From JBKHYG01 sp046565595 (lineage in GTDB: Bacteria; Actinomycetota; AC-67), in NCBI GenBank assembly GCA_046565595.1, contig JBKHYG010000031.1, forward strand, positions 1 through 45,851: 45,851 nucleotides of DNA, read 5' to 3'. Below are positions 16,346-24,285 of the stretch, piece after piece. Positions within the stretch are counted from its first letter, which is position 1, and each line of letters begins with the position of its first letter. Position numbers and translations under genes: made by a program. Below the pieces are notes generated by a model, which saw nothing but the letters and a program-made list of their open reading frames with translations, did not search any database and was not told the DNA's origin.

Positions 16346-17751
16346 CAGCGATCCTTGCCGCAGCTGCACTGATCGCCGCAGCCGCCCCCTCCCTGGCTGA
16401 TCTGCCGGGCGGCTGCCTCGGGGAGGCTCCCTTCGTGTACTGGAAGGACCCGGTGCGGATCGATACCGCCGCTGCTGGCGGAGAGCCAGTGAGTGTGGTT
16501 GCTCAGGATGGCTCGATAACCGTCAGCGCACATGCTGGGACGACACATCTGATGAAGGCTCCCGACGCTGTGCCCGGAGCGACCGACTTCGTAGTTGGCT
16601 ACTCGAATCAGACCATCAACTGGCGCTCTACCGACGAAGGCCAGACCTGGCGTCGTATAGGCCTTGCGCCTCCTCTAGACACCGGCCCTCACTCGGCGAC
16701 ATCGACCGGGTTCAGCGATCCCGACCTTGCGATAGACCAAGCGGGCAGGCTCTACAACACCGAGATCAACCTGCCTCAGGTGGCGGTCTACTCGAGTCCG
16801 GATGACGGACAGTCGTGGCCTACAGCGAACCCGATCGCCAGCAGCGGCGACCGTCCTTGGCTGGCGGCGAACGAGCCGGGCGAGGTGTTCGTGCTGACGA
16901 ACAACTTCATCAACCGGCCGCTGCTGCGTTCTCAGGATGGCGGTCTGACATTCTCGATCGTGAATGAAGATGCGCCGATCGACGGGAAGCCGATCACCGA
17001 TCCCTCGAACCCCGACGACGGACTCATAGGGCCTTCAGGCACCGATGCCATCAGTATCAGCGACGATGACGGAGCGACCTGGAAGACCTATCCCGGAGCG
17101 AACCTCGGACCGTCGACACAGTTCTTCGGGACCGTTGCCGCCGACTCTGCGGGCAACATCTATGTGGCTGCCGCCGGCGGATACTCGGACAGGGGCAATG
17201 TCGATCGGAACGGGTCCGTCACGGTGGCCACCTTCGATCGGAGTTCGCTCCGATGGAGCCATGTTTCCACCCTCGACATCCCGGACGGAGACGCGCTCTG
17301 GCCATGGATCGTCGCCGGAGATGAAGGTCGAGTTGCGGTCGCGTGGCTCCAGGAACTTCCCGGAGGGCCGAGGGAGCGGTTCGCGATATATGCGGCCGTC
17401 TCGACGAATGCTCACGGCAAGGACCCGTGTGGCGGGTCCTCGACGCCAGAGTGGGCGGTGTCGAACGCTTCGGGCCGTGCGGTGCACGAAGGAAAGATCT
17501 GTCTGAGCGGAACCGCCTGCAACCTGAACATCAGTAGCGACCGGCGGCTCGGCGACTTCATCACTATCAACTTCGACGCCGACGGCGACATCTTCATCGT
17601 GTCCGGGGATACGACATCCGAGAGCCCGCTAGGGACCAGGAAGCCTACGGCGAACCCGATCTTCGTCGGAGCATCCGTCGGCACCCGTCTATTGGAGGAA
17701 CCTCGCGAGTTGAGGCCGACCGGTTGCCTCTACGGGCTGGTCGGCTGCTGA
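16333..17751 (+). CDS. Secreted Asp-box (BNR, sialidase-like) beta-propeller
   Basis: A 472-residue protein with a signal peptide (MRRIAAILAAAALIAAAAPS). At least four Asp-box motifs, S-x-D-x-G-x-T/S-W/F, are visible: STDEGQTW, SSPDDGQSW, SQDGGLTF and SDDDGATW. These mark the six-bladed propeller seen in sialidases and related exo-acting proteins. The sialidase catalytic Arg triad cannot be confirmed by eye, so an enzymatic function is not claimed. Overlaps the upstream secreted-protein gene by 13 bases; its ATG at 16333 lacks its own clear ribosome site. A second Asp-box protein lies at 36288-37997. Confidence 0.82.
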   Translation: MRRIAAILAAAALIAAAAPSLADLPGGCLGEAPFVYWKDPVRIDTAAAGGEPVSVVAQDGSITVSAHAGTTHLMKAPDAVPGATDFVVGYSNQTINWRSTDEGQTWRRIGLAPPLDTGPHSATSTGFSDPDLAIDQAGRLYNTEINLPQVAVYSSPDDGQSWPTANPIASSGDRPWLAANEPGEVFVLTNNFINRPLLRSQDGGLTFSIVNEDAPIDGKPITDPSNPDDGLIGPSGTDAISISDDDGATWKTYPGANLGPSTQFFGTVAADSAGNIYVAAAGGYSDRGNVDRNGSVTVATFDRSSLRWSHVSTLDIPDGDALWPWIVAGDEGRVAVAWLQELPGGPRERFAIYAAVSTNAHGKDPCGGSSTPEWAVSNASGRAVHEGKICLSGTACNLNISSDRRLGDFITINFDADGDIFIVSGDTTSESPLGTRKPTANPIFVGASVGTRLLEEPRELRPTGCLYGLVGC

Positions 17752-17760
17752 CCGATCGAC

Positions 17761-17788
17761 AGAGGGCGGCCCATGCGGGCCGCCCTCT
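17761..17788. terminator. Bidirectional hairpin terminator
   Basis: A perfect 12-bp stem, AGAGGGCGGCCC (17761-17772) and GGGCCGCCCTCT (17777-17788), with the tetraloop ATGC. It lies 9 bases after the Asp-box gene stop and 14 bases beyond the stop of the convergent Flp prepilin gene, so it can serve both. Confidence 0.8.
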
Positions 17789-17802
17789 CTTCGTAGGGTC
17801 GA

Positions 17803-18054
17803 TCAGGCGCCACCAGAGAACATGCCGGTCACCTGGCTGAAGATGTCGTTGAAGAAGGTCGTCAGCGCTCCGCCCTGCACCCAGTTCAACAACAGCAGCG
17901 CAACGCTTGCTGCCACCAAGATCACCAGCGTGTACTCGGTGACCGCCTGACCGTCGTCCTCTTCCCGGAGCCGACCCCAGGTACCGCGCACCCGCCGAGC
18001 GACACCTCCGCTGAGCGTCGTCAGCACCTGCAGGATGATCGCGATCTTGTCCAT
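17803..18054 (-). CDS. Flp-type prepilin
   Basis: An 83-residue small pilin. The type IVb prepilin site is G-QAVTEY followed by a hydrophobic stretch (TLVILVAASVALLLLNWV): Gly at the cleavage point, Glu at +5 and Tyr at +6, the Flp pattern. The leader before the Gly is about 35 residues, longer than in most Flp proteins (10-25). The start is ATG 18052-18054 with GGGAGG four bases upstream; an alternative TTG would add six residues. It lies downstream of the TadZABC genes on the same strand, so it is the probable major subunit of that pilus. Confidence 0.78.
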   Translation of the reverse strand: MDKIAIILQVLTTLSGGVARRVRGTWGRLREEDDGQAVTEYTLVILVAASVALLLLNWVQGGALTTFFNDIFSQVTGMFSGGA

Positions 18055-18158
18055 CTCGCCTCCCTTGAACAACCTCGAGTAGCGCGACCTTCGCGCCTCT
18101 CCCCCGACTCCCCGCCAGCGCCGTCATCCCGACCCGGGGCGCGTCCGTGTCTCGTGGG

Positions 18159-18890
18159 TTACAACGCGGTCAAGGTCCGGATGGCGCTTATGGCCACCGG
18201 CCCGATCGCGAGGACGACGAACGCTGGCAGGAAGCAGAACACCAGTGGGAACACCAACTTGACCGGCGCTGACGCGATCTCTGCTTCGGCGATCGCGCGC
18301 ACCCTCGATCTGATCTCGCTCGAGAAGGTGCTCAACGCCGGAGCGAGCGGTACGCCCAGACGATCACTTCGCCTCAGGACCTCGACCAGCGAAGCCACAT
18401 CGGGACTGCCGGAGTGTTCCACGATGACGCGGTACATCTCGTCCCGAGGCTTTCCGGCCCTCGCCTCGGCGAGGCCTCGATCTATCGCGTCCTTCAGGGG
18501 ACCGGGAGCGCTCGCGCCGGCCATCTGCAGCGACTGGGTCACAGCGAGACCGCTCATGACGCACATCGTCAACCGGTCCAGCGTCGCCGGAAGGCCTGCC
18601 AGGATCTCGTCGGTTCTAGCCGAGGACCGGGCCTCGATCGCGCGAGCCTGCAGGTATCCGCCCGCGACTACGCCGAGGCCGACGGTGTCAGCACCCCATG
18701 CAAAGGCGGCCAGGGTGCCTCCCGCTGCAGCCGCCAGGACCACCTTTGCCAGATCCTCGTCCTCGAGGGTGGAGCCGAGCCTTGATACCAATGGCGTCCC
18801 CAGACCAGATCGCAGCCGACTCCCGAGCCGCGCCAAACCCCCTCCCCCGGACGGCACAAGAGCGGCAAGCGCCGAGGATCGCATGAACAT
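18159..18890 (-). CDS. tadC: TadC-like pilus assembly membrane protein (T2SSF domain)
   Basis: A 243-residue inner-membrane protein of the GspF/T2SSF family. The cytoplasmic T2SSF block runs from LPATLDRLTMCVMSGLAVTQ to the FSSEIRSRVRAIAEAEIASA helix, followed by C-terminal membrane helices (VKLVFPLVFCFLPAFVVLAI). This is the TadC layout. It forms the platform that couples the TadA ATPase to pilus polymerisation. Its start overlaps the TadB stop by one base (TGATG). An ATG six bases further in (18884) is an alternative start. Confidence 0.85.
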   Translation of the reverse strand: MFMRSSALAALVPSGGGGLARLGSRLRSGLGTPLVSRLGSTLEDEDLAKVVLAAAAGGTLAAFAWGADTVGLGVVAGGYLQARAIEARSSARTDEILAGLPATLDRLTMCVMSGLAVTQSLQMAGASAPGPLKDAIDRGLAEARAGKPRDEMYRVIVEHSGSPDVASLVEVLRRSDRLGVPLAPALSTFSSEIRSRVRAIAEAEIASAPVKLVFPLVFCFLPAFVVLAIGPVAISAIRTLTAL

Positions 18891-19666
18891 CAGGCGAGCC
18901 TCTTGATCCAGAGGATCCCGGTCGCTTCCAGCCCCATACCGACCACCAGCAGCACATACCCGAGCGGTTCTGTGAACAGCATCCGTGCCGGAGAGGTCTC
19001 GGACCCAGAGGTCATGGCCAGGAATGCAAGCGGCATGCTTCCAACCACGATCGCCGAGAGTCGGGCTTGCGCCGCTGCCGAACGGCGGTCCCTAGCGATC
19101 CGGTGTCGCTCGGCGCACCCGTCGGCAACCAGGTCGAGGACCGAAGGCAGATCTGCGCCCGCTCGAAGCCCGATCCGAAGCGTGTCGACGACCTGACGCA
19201 TACCGTCACCTGCGGCTCGGACCTGCAGCTGATCGAGTACCCGTTCACGAGGCTGTCCGGCGCGCAGGCCTCTGACGGCCTCGTCCAGGGTGCCGCTCAG
19301 TATGGAGCCCTCGGCGGCGACCGCTGCCATCGCACCTTCGAAGGCATGACCCGCACGCAGCTGGGCTGCCAGGCCGCGCGCGACCTTCGGGGCCGCTTCG
19401 TCGTGGAGGATGGCTATGCGTCGGACCGCACGCCGGTCTCTGAACCAGACGAAACTCACCGCCGCGAGACAGCCCACCCACGCCCCCCAGAGGCCTCTCC
19501 AGGTGGCACCCAGGAGCGCGCCGATCGCTGGGGCCTCTCCTAGAGCATCCATCCACGAGGTGATAGCCCCAGGCCGACGACCTACAGCGGACAACAGCGC
19601 CCTCCGACTGCGAGCGGTAACTATCGCGATCGCCGAGATCAGCAGCGCGACGACTAGCAGGATCAA
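18890..19666 (-). CDS. tadB: TadB-like pilus assembly membrane protein (T2SSF domain)
   Basis: A 258-residue membrane protein with N-terminal hydrophobic segments (LLVVALLISAIAIVTA, then LWGAWVGCLAAVSFVWF), a central T2SSF domain (KVARGLAAQLRAGHAFEGAM ... LRIGLRAGADLPSVLDLVAD) and C-terminal helices ending in VLLVVGMGLEATGILWI. With TadC it forms the inner-membrane platform of the Tad pilus. The start is a TTG at 19664-19666 overlapping the TadA stop (TTGA), so it is translationally coupled. Confidence 0.85.
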   Translation of the reverse strand: MILLVVALLISAIAIVTARSRRALLSAVGRRPGAITSWMDALGEAPAIGALLGATWRGLWGAWVGCLAAVSFVWFRDRRAVRRIAILHDEAAPKVARGLAAQLRAGHAFEGAMAAVAAEGSILSGTLDEAVRGLRAGQPRERVLDQLQVRAAGDGMRQVVDTLRIGLRAGADLPSVLDLVADGCAERHRIARDRRSAAAQARLSAIVVGSMPLAFLAMTSGSETSPARMLFTEPLGYVLLVVGMGLEATGILWIKRLA

Positions 19667-20799
19667 CCCTCGGCCTTTCCGAGGACGGGCTGACCGTCGT
19701 GATCATGGACCCGGACGATCGACTCGACGGTCCTCTTCCCATCCGATCGTCTGGCGACATGGACGATCAGATCGAGCGCGGAGGCGATGCTCCTGCGCAC
19801 CGCGCTGCTCGGCAGCGGGTTGTCTGCCATCGCCGCCATGGCTTCCAGGCGGACGATCAGCTCTTCGGGTGAGTTCGCATGAACCGTTCCCATCGACCCG
19901 TCGTGGCCCGTGGTCATCGCCTGAAGCATGTCCATGACTTCGGCGCCGCGCACCTCGCCGACGATGATGCGATCGGGGCGCATGCGCAACGATTGGCGAA
20001 CGAGGTCTCGAAGCGTCACCTCGCCACGCCCCTCGGCGTTGGCGGGACGCGATTCCAGCGCCACGCAATGCTCTCGCTGCAGACCGAGTTCGGCCGCATC
20101 CTCGATCGTTATGATCCGCTCAGGCTCCGGGATCGCGGCCGACAATGCCCGAAGCACGGTCGTCTTGCCGGTGCCCGCCCCTCCGCACACCACGATGTTG
20201 GCGCGCTCCCTGACGGCCGTGCGCAGCAACTCGGCAGCGTCGTACCGCAGCGCGTCGAGCTCCACGAGCTCGCCTAGATCGGGATGGATCCGGGAGAACC
20301 GTCGGATGGTTATGGTCGGCCCCGTCACCGCCAGGGGCGGGAGGATCGCGTGAACGCGGGAACCGTCGGGCAGACGGGCATCGACGAAGGGTTTGGAGCC
20401 GTCGATCCTCAATCCGAGAGGAGCCACGATGCGGTCGATCAGATGCCTGACGGATGCCTCGGAACCCAGTCGCAGGTCGGTCCGCTCTATGCGACCGTGG
20501 CGTTCGACGAAGATCGCGTCGGGGCCGTTCACCATCACCTCTGTCACATCGGGGTCGCGCATCAGGGGCTCGAGCGGTCCGAGTCCCTGGACACGGTCGC
20601 TGACGGCCCGCAGCAGCGTCGCGAGGCGGGCTCCCTCGACTCCTTCCTCGACGAGATACTGACCTAACGCCTGCCTCAGACGGATCCGGCGTTCGAAGGG
20701 GTCTGACAGCGACAACAACTCCGCCTTCTCGCGCAACAGCCTGGTTCGCAGACGCTCACACACGGCTTCGTCATCCATGAGCCTCGGAGCTGTACTCAT
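19663..20799 (-). CDS. tadA: TadA-like secretion ATPase
   Basis: A 378-residue VirB11/GspE-type ATPase that powers Tad pilus assembly. An N-terminal helical domain is followed by the TadA block DPDVTEVMVNGPDAIFVERHG, Walker A GGAGTGKTT, the Asp box RIITIEDAAELG, Walker B DRIIVGEVRGAE and the His box TVHANSPEE. ATG at 20797-20799 overlaps the TadZ stop (ATGA). Usual family length. The C-terminal HDHDGQPVLG is unremarkable. Confidence 0.93.
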   Translation of the reverse strand: MSTAPRLMDDEAVCERLRTRLLREKAELLSLSDPFERRIRLRQALGQYLVEEGVEGARLATLLRAVSDRVQGLGPLEPLMRDPDVTEVMVNGPDAIFVERHGRIERTDLRLGSEASVRHLIDRIVAPLGLRIDGSKPFVDARLPDGSRVHAILPPLAVTGPTITIRRFSRIHPDLGELVELDALRYDAAELLRTAVRERANIVVCGGAGTGKTTVLRALSAAIPEPERIITIEDAAELGLQREHCVALESRPANAEGRGEVTLRDLVRQSLRMRPDRIIVGEVRGAEVMDMLQAMTTGHDGSMGTVHANSPEELIVRLEAMAAMADNPLPSSAVRRSIASALDLIVHVARRSDGKRTVESIVRVHDHDGQPVLGKAEG

Positions 20800-21755
20800 C
20801 GGTCGGCCACCTCGGTGGCAAGTTCCTGGACGCACCGAGGTGTCGGTGCTAGCCGACCGAGGTCGGTCGTATGCGCGACGCGTCGCGAGTTCCGCAGCGT
20901 CCCCCGAGGAGATGATCCGAGCGCTCCCTGCATGTCGCGGACGCGGATCCCGCTGCGTGCCATCATCCTGGCTACCCAGATCGCATCACGGCGGTTGCGG
21001 TGAGCGACGGCGACGCTGGAGGTGTCATCGCCAACCAGGAGTACCCGCGCATCGGCTTGGCTCCATGCCCTCTGATCCGAGGCCTCTATGAGGCCGAGAT
21101 CGAGCACCTGCACATCGCCCGTTGCCCGGAGCAGACCGAGCAGCGTCTGGCTCGCTCCAGCGTCCCGAGGACGCCCCGCCAGCAGCGCGACATCGAATCG
21201 GCTCGGCGTACCCTCTGAAGCCAGCCGCTCGGGATCAGGGTCCCTCAAGACCTTCGCCAGATCGCCAGGTTCGCCCTGACACCAACGCGATACGGTGCCA
21301 CGAGGATCTAACTCGACGAGCCTGACGGCTCCGGCGCTTCTGGCTATCCATGCCGCGAGCGTCGTAGTGCCAAGGCCGCCACGGGTGCCTGCCACCGCGA
21401 TGATCCTTCCGGCCCTCGGACCGGTCCTGGCTGCCGAAGCGATCGCCGCCGATCTGATCTCTGTTGCCAGGCGATCGCTCTCTTCGGGCCACACCACGAA
21501 GCCAGCGGCTCCGATGGACAGAGCGTGACGGACCGCGGGCACCGGATCACCGTCTGCGACCACCACCACGGGAGCCGAGCGGCTCAGACCGGTCTTGTTC
21601 GCGCCGGCTACCAGCACCGCGCCCGGCCAGGCGTCCAGGTCGACCGAACGGTCTGCCGCGCCAACGACCAGACCTGGGTCTGCCTCGAGGACCTCGACCA
21701 AGGAGGATCTGACCGTCTCGTCGTCGTGGGCCACGACGACGACGGTGCCGCTCAA
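20796..21755 (-). CDS. tadZ: TadZ/CpaE-like localisation ATPase
   Basis: A 319-residue protein with an N-terminal receiver-like domain (VVVVAHDDETVRSSLVEVLE) and a C-terminal ParA/MinD-type ATPase domain. The P-loop reads AVAGTRGGLGTTTLAAWIA, so Arg stands where the deviant-Walker Lys is normal (K-GG), which is seen in some CpaE/TadZ proteins and may weaken ATPase activity. The family places the Tad machine at the cell pole or membrane. TTG start, four bases behind GGAGGG. First gene of the tadZABC run. Confidence 0.82.
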   Translation of the reverse strand: MSGTVVVVAHDDETVRSSLVEVLEADPGLVVGAADRSVDLDAWPGAVLVAGANKTGLSRSAPVVVVADGDPVPAVRHALSIGAAGFVVWPEESDRLATEIRSAAIASAARTGPRAGRIIAVAGTRGGLGTTTLAAWIARSAGAVRLVELDPRGTVSRWCQGEPGDLAKVLRDPDPERLASEGTPSRFDVALLAGRPRDAGASQTLLGLLRATGDVQVLDLGLIEASDQRAWSQADARVLLVGDDTSSVAVAHRNRRDAIWVARMMARSGIRVRDMQGALGSSPRGTLRNSRRVAHTTDLGRLAPTPRCVQELATEVADR

Positions 21756-21840
21756 CCAGCCCTCCGACGCATCGCGCCGAAGGTAACCGAGGGTAGGCGC
21801 CGAAGATCAGGCGGCGCGAGGTTCGATCACAACTTCCCGA

Positions 21841-22626
21841 TCAGCCGGCTCGAGAACGCAGCGCCCTCAGGGCCAGCGTCATCGAGATGGCTCCCAGGAT
21901 CGCGACCGCCAACAGACCTTTGCCGATGTCGCTGAAGTCGCCGGTGAGCGAGAACCCCCTCATGGCCTCGAGGAGGTAGGTGACCGGGTTCAGCGAGACG
22001 GCGACCTTGAACCAGCCAGCCAAGACCTCCTTCGGAGCGAAGGTCGTGGTCAGGAAGAGGAACGGGAAGAACAGCACGAAGGAGGCCTGCGTTGCTGAAG
22101 GGCTGCCGGTCTTGAGCGCGATCGCGATACCGAAGCCTGCATATGCGATCCCCCAGAGAACACCTAGCCCGATCATCCCAAAGGCTCCGATCACACCCGT
22201 CTGGAAGGTGAGGCCGGTCGCCATGGCGATGAAGGTCACTATCGCCGCCTGGGCGGCGACGCGCACCACATTGGCGCTCATCGCGCCGAGGACCAGCGAT
22301 ACCCGGTGGACCGGAGCCAGTAGCAACTTGTCGAAGTAGCCACGATCGATGTCCATCACCAGCGACAGGCCGGCTCCCTCGTTGGCAGTCGCGAACAGCA
22401 CGCTGGCGGGCAGCACGAAGGCCTCGTAGTTGGGGAAGCCTGCTTGGTCGGTCAGCCCGGACAGGGCAGCGGTCTGAACGAAGAAGAAGAACAGCGGGAT
22501 CGTCACGGCGGGGATCAGCGAGGCCGGTTCGCGCAGCGCCTTGCGCAACTCTCTGCGCGCTATCGCATAGATCGCTCGCCCGAGCGAAGGGGACGGTACG
22601 GGCTCGGCTATCACTCGGGTACTCAT
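21841..22626 (-). CDS. ABC-2 type permease (DrrB-like)
   Basis: A 261-residue integral membrane protein with six hydrophobic helices and the ABC-2 membrane layout: cytosolic N-terminus (ELRKALREPASLIPAVTIPL), a VMDIDRGYFDKLLLAPVHR loop, and a late NPVTYLLEAMRG block typical of DrrB/NodJ-like exporters. It should be the membrane half of an exporter with the ATPase encoded just upstream (ATGA overlap). Substrate unknown. Confidence 0.9.
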   Translation of the reverse strand: MSTRVIAEPVPSPSLGRAIYAIARRELRKALREPASLIPAVTIPLFFFFVQTAALSGLTDQAGFPNYEAFVLPASVLFATANEGAGLSLVMDIDRGYFDKLLLAPVHRVSLVLGAMSANVVRVAAQAAIVTFIAMATGLTFQTGVIGAFGMIGLGVLWGIAYAGFGIAIALKTGSPSATQASFVLFFPFLFLTTTFAPKEVLAGWFKVAVSLNPVTYLLEAMRGFSLTGDFSDIGKGLLAVAILGAISMTLALRALRSRAG

Positions 22627-23573
22627 GCCTGCTCCTCTGCGCCCTCGAGCCTGGATCCGGTCAGGTGGAGGAACACTTCATCCAGGGTCGGTTCGGCAAC
22701 CGACATCGATTCGATGGCGACTTCGGCTTGATCGAGTCGACGGACGATCTCGGCTACGAGGTTCATCCCTTGATCGAGGAAGATCGTGACCGTCCGGCCC
22801 TCGACCTGAACATCCTTGGCGCCAAGTTCCCTGCCGATCGCCTCGACCTTGCCGGCTACCCCGTCGGTGACGGTCACTGTCACGACATCGCCGCCGATCT
22901 GTCGCTTCAGCGCAGCTGGCGAGCCTTCGGCGATGATCGAGCCGTGGTCGATGATCGCGACCCGGCCAGCCAGCCGATCGGCCTCCTCTAGGTACTGCGT
23001 CGTGAGGAATATCGTGAGGCCGTCTTGCTGGTTGAGCCGCATGACCTCCTCCCAGATCGAGTTGCGGCTGGCAGGGTCGAGTCCAGCTGTGGGCTCGTCC
23101 AGGAACAGGATCTCGGGATGATGCACGAGTGCAGAGGCGAGATCCAACCTGCGCCTCATGCCACCCGAGTAGGTCTCGACGCGTCGATCTGCTGCCTCGG
23201 TCAAGCCCACGACGGCCAGGAGCTCGGCTGCTCGCTCACGGGCCTGTTGGGTCTTATAGCCGTGTAGTTCGCCGGTCAAGGTCAACAGTTCGCGGCCCGT
23301 TGATATGGGATCGAGCCCGACATCTTGCAGAGCCACCCCGATCCGGCGCCGGATCTCGTGGGCATCATCGGACAGGGAGAAGCCAGCCACCGTTCCGGTG
23401 CCCGCGGTGGGGCGAAGCAGCGTGGTGAGCATCCGGACGGTGGTCGTCTTGCCGGCCCCGTTGGGTCCCAGGAAGCCGAAGATCTCGCCTCGGTCGACGC
23501 TCAGGTCGACACCCTTGACGGCGTCTACCCCTTCGAAACTCTTGGCGAGTGAGGTCGCGCTGATCGCTGACAT
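22623..23573 (-). CDS. ABC transporter ATP-binding protein (DrrA-like)
   Basis: A 316-residue ATPase: Walker A GPNGAGKTT, Q-loop ALQDVGLD, signature YSGGMRRRLD, Walker B LFLDEPTAGLD and the DrrA-type switch TTQYLEEADRLA. The C-terminal domain (about 90 residues, ending in PTLDEVFLHLTG) is characteristic of daunorubicin-resistance ATPases. Start taken at ATG 23571-23573 (MSAISATSLA), which fits the family; a GTG 63 bases upstream is possible. Forms an exporter with the downstream permease. Confidence 0.93.
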   Translation of the reverse strand: MSAISATSLAKSFEGVDAVKGVDLSVDRGEIFGFLGPNGAGKTTTVRMLTTLLRPTAGTGTVAGFSLSDDAHEIRRRIGVALQDVGLDPISTGRELLTLTGELHGYKTQQARERAAELLAVVGLTEAADRRVETYSGGMRRRLDLASALVHHPEILFLDEPTAGLDPASRNSIWEEVMRLNQQDGLTIFLTTQYLEEADRLAGRVAIIDHGSIIAEGSPAALKRQIGGDVVTVTVTDGVAGKVEAIGRELGAKDVQVEGRTVTIFLDQGMNLVAEIVRRLDQAEVAIESMSVAEPTLDEVFLHLTGSRLEGAEEQA

Positions 23574-23669
23574 GGCGAGGGAACCTAGCCGACGCCTGGG
23601 ACTACCTTCATCGGATATGGAGGGAGGTGCTAACACGGACGACTCAACGGAGGCTCTTTGGGTAACGAC

Positions 23670-23696
23670 GCGGGGTAGGCGAAACGCCTACCCCGC
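23670..23696 (-). terminator. Hairpin terminator
   Basis: A perfect 12-bp stem, GCGGGGTAGGCG and CGCCTACCCCGC, with an AAA loop, 20 bases beyond the stop of the small secreted-protein gene on the minus strand and upstream of the DrrA-like gene. Confidence 0.75.
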
Positions 23697-23716
23697 TAAG
23701 TGTCGACAGTCTCGGA

Positions 23717-24268
23717 TCAGCTGGTGATCGCCCTCAACTCGGTGAAGGTCGCGCGAGCGATCTCGATCGGCGGGCTCGGCGGGCAAGAACTGCTCACCTC
23801 GACTCCGAACCAGATCTCGAGTGGACCTTCGACCGGTGACGGGTTGCCCGCCAGATCGGTCAGCGTCAGCGACAGCGTGCCAGCTTCGTAGATCGGGCCG
23901 CGCACGACGAGAGCCTGAAGCGGCTTGCCGTCCTTGCGGACCGCGACCTTCACGAAGCCAAAGGGACCCACGAGCGCATCGGAGTAGTCGGCCTCGATCG
24001 TTGCGATCGCGTCGCCGGCACCGCCGACGGTCTGCTCCAACTCGATGTAGCCGCCCCGACCGACACATCCGAGACTTCCAGACGGGCTACCCGCTGCGAT
24101 CCGAACGATCTGCAGGGAACCGGTGTCCTTCGATCCCGAGATGTAGTTGACCGCATCCCCACCCTGATGGATCCCGTCGTACGGGGCAGAGTAGGTGAGC
24201 GTCTCGGCCTGGCCGATCCCAGGCACCAGTAGTGCCAGCATCGCTGCGGCAGCCATGAACTTGCGCAT
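23717..24268 (-). CDS. Small secreted protein of unknown function
   Basis: A 183-residue protein with a signal peptide (MRKFMAAAAMLALLVPGIGQ, cleavage probably after QA). The mature part is beta-rich with Cys at CVGRG and SSCPPSPP, and reads like an immunoglobulin-like or jelly-roll domain (ISGSKDTGSLQIVRIAAGS ... VKVAVRKDG). I recognise no family. ATG 24266-24268 with a GGGGGAG ribosome site. It lies 17 bases after the amidohydrolase on the same strand, so it may be co-transcribed and share its role. Confidence 0.7.
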   Translation of the reverse strand: MRKFMAAAAMLALLVPGIGQAETLTYSAPYDGIHQGGDAVNYISGSKDTGSLQIVRIAAGSPSGSLGCVGRGGYIELEQTVGGAGDAIATIEADYSDALVGPFGFVKVAVRKDGKPLQALVVRGPIYEAGTLSLTLTDLAGNPSPVEGPLEIWFGVEVSSSCPPSPPIEIARATFTELRAITS

Positions 24269-24285
24269 ATCCAGTCTCCCCCTGA

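Noticed and set aside
16333..17751. Calling the Asp-box proteins sialidases
   Set aside because: Asp boxes show the fold only; the Arg triad and catalytic Tyr/Glu could not be confirmed.
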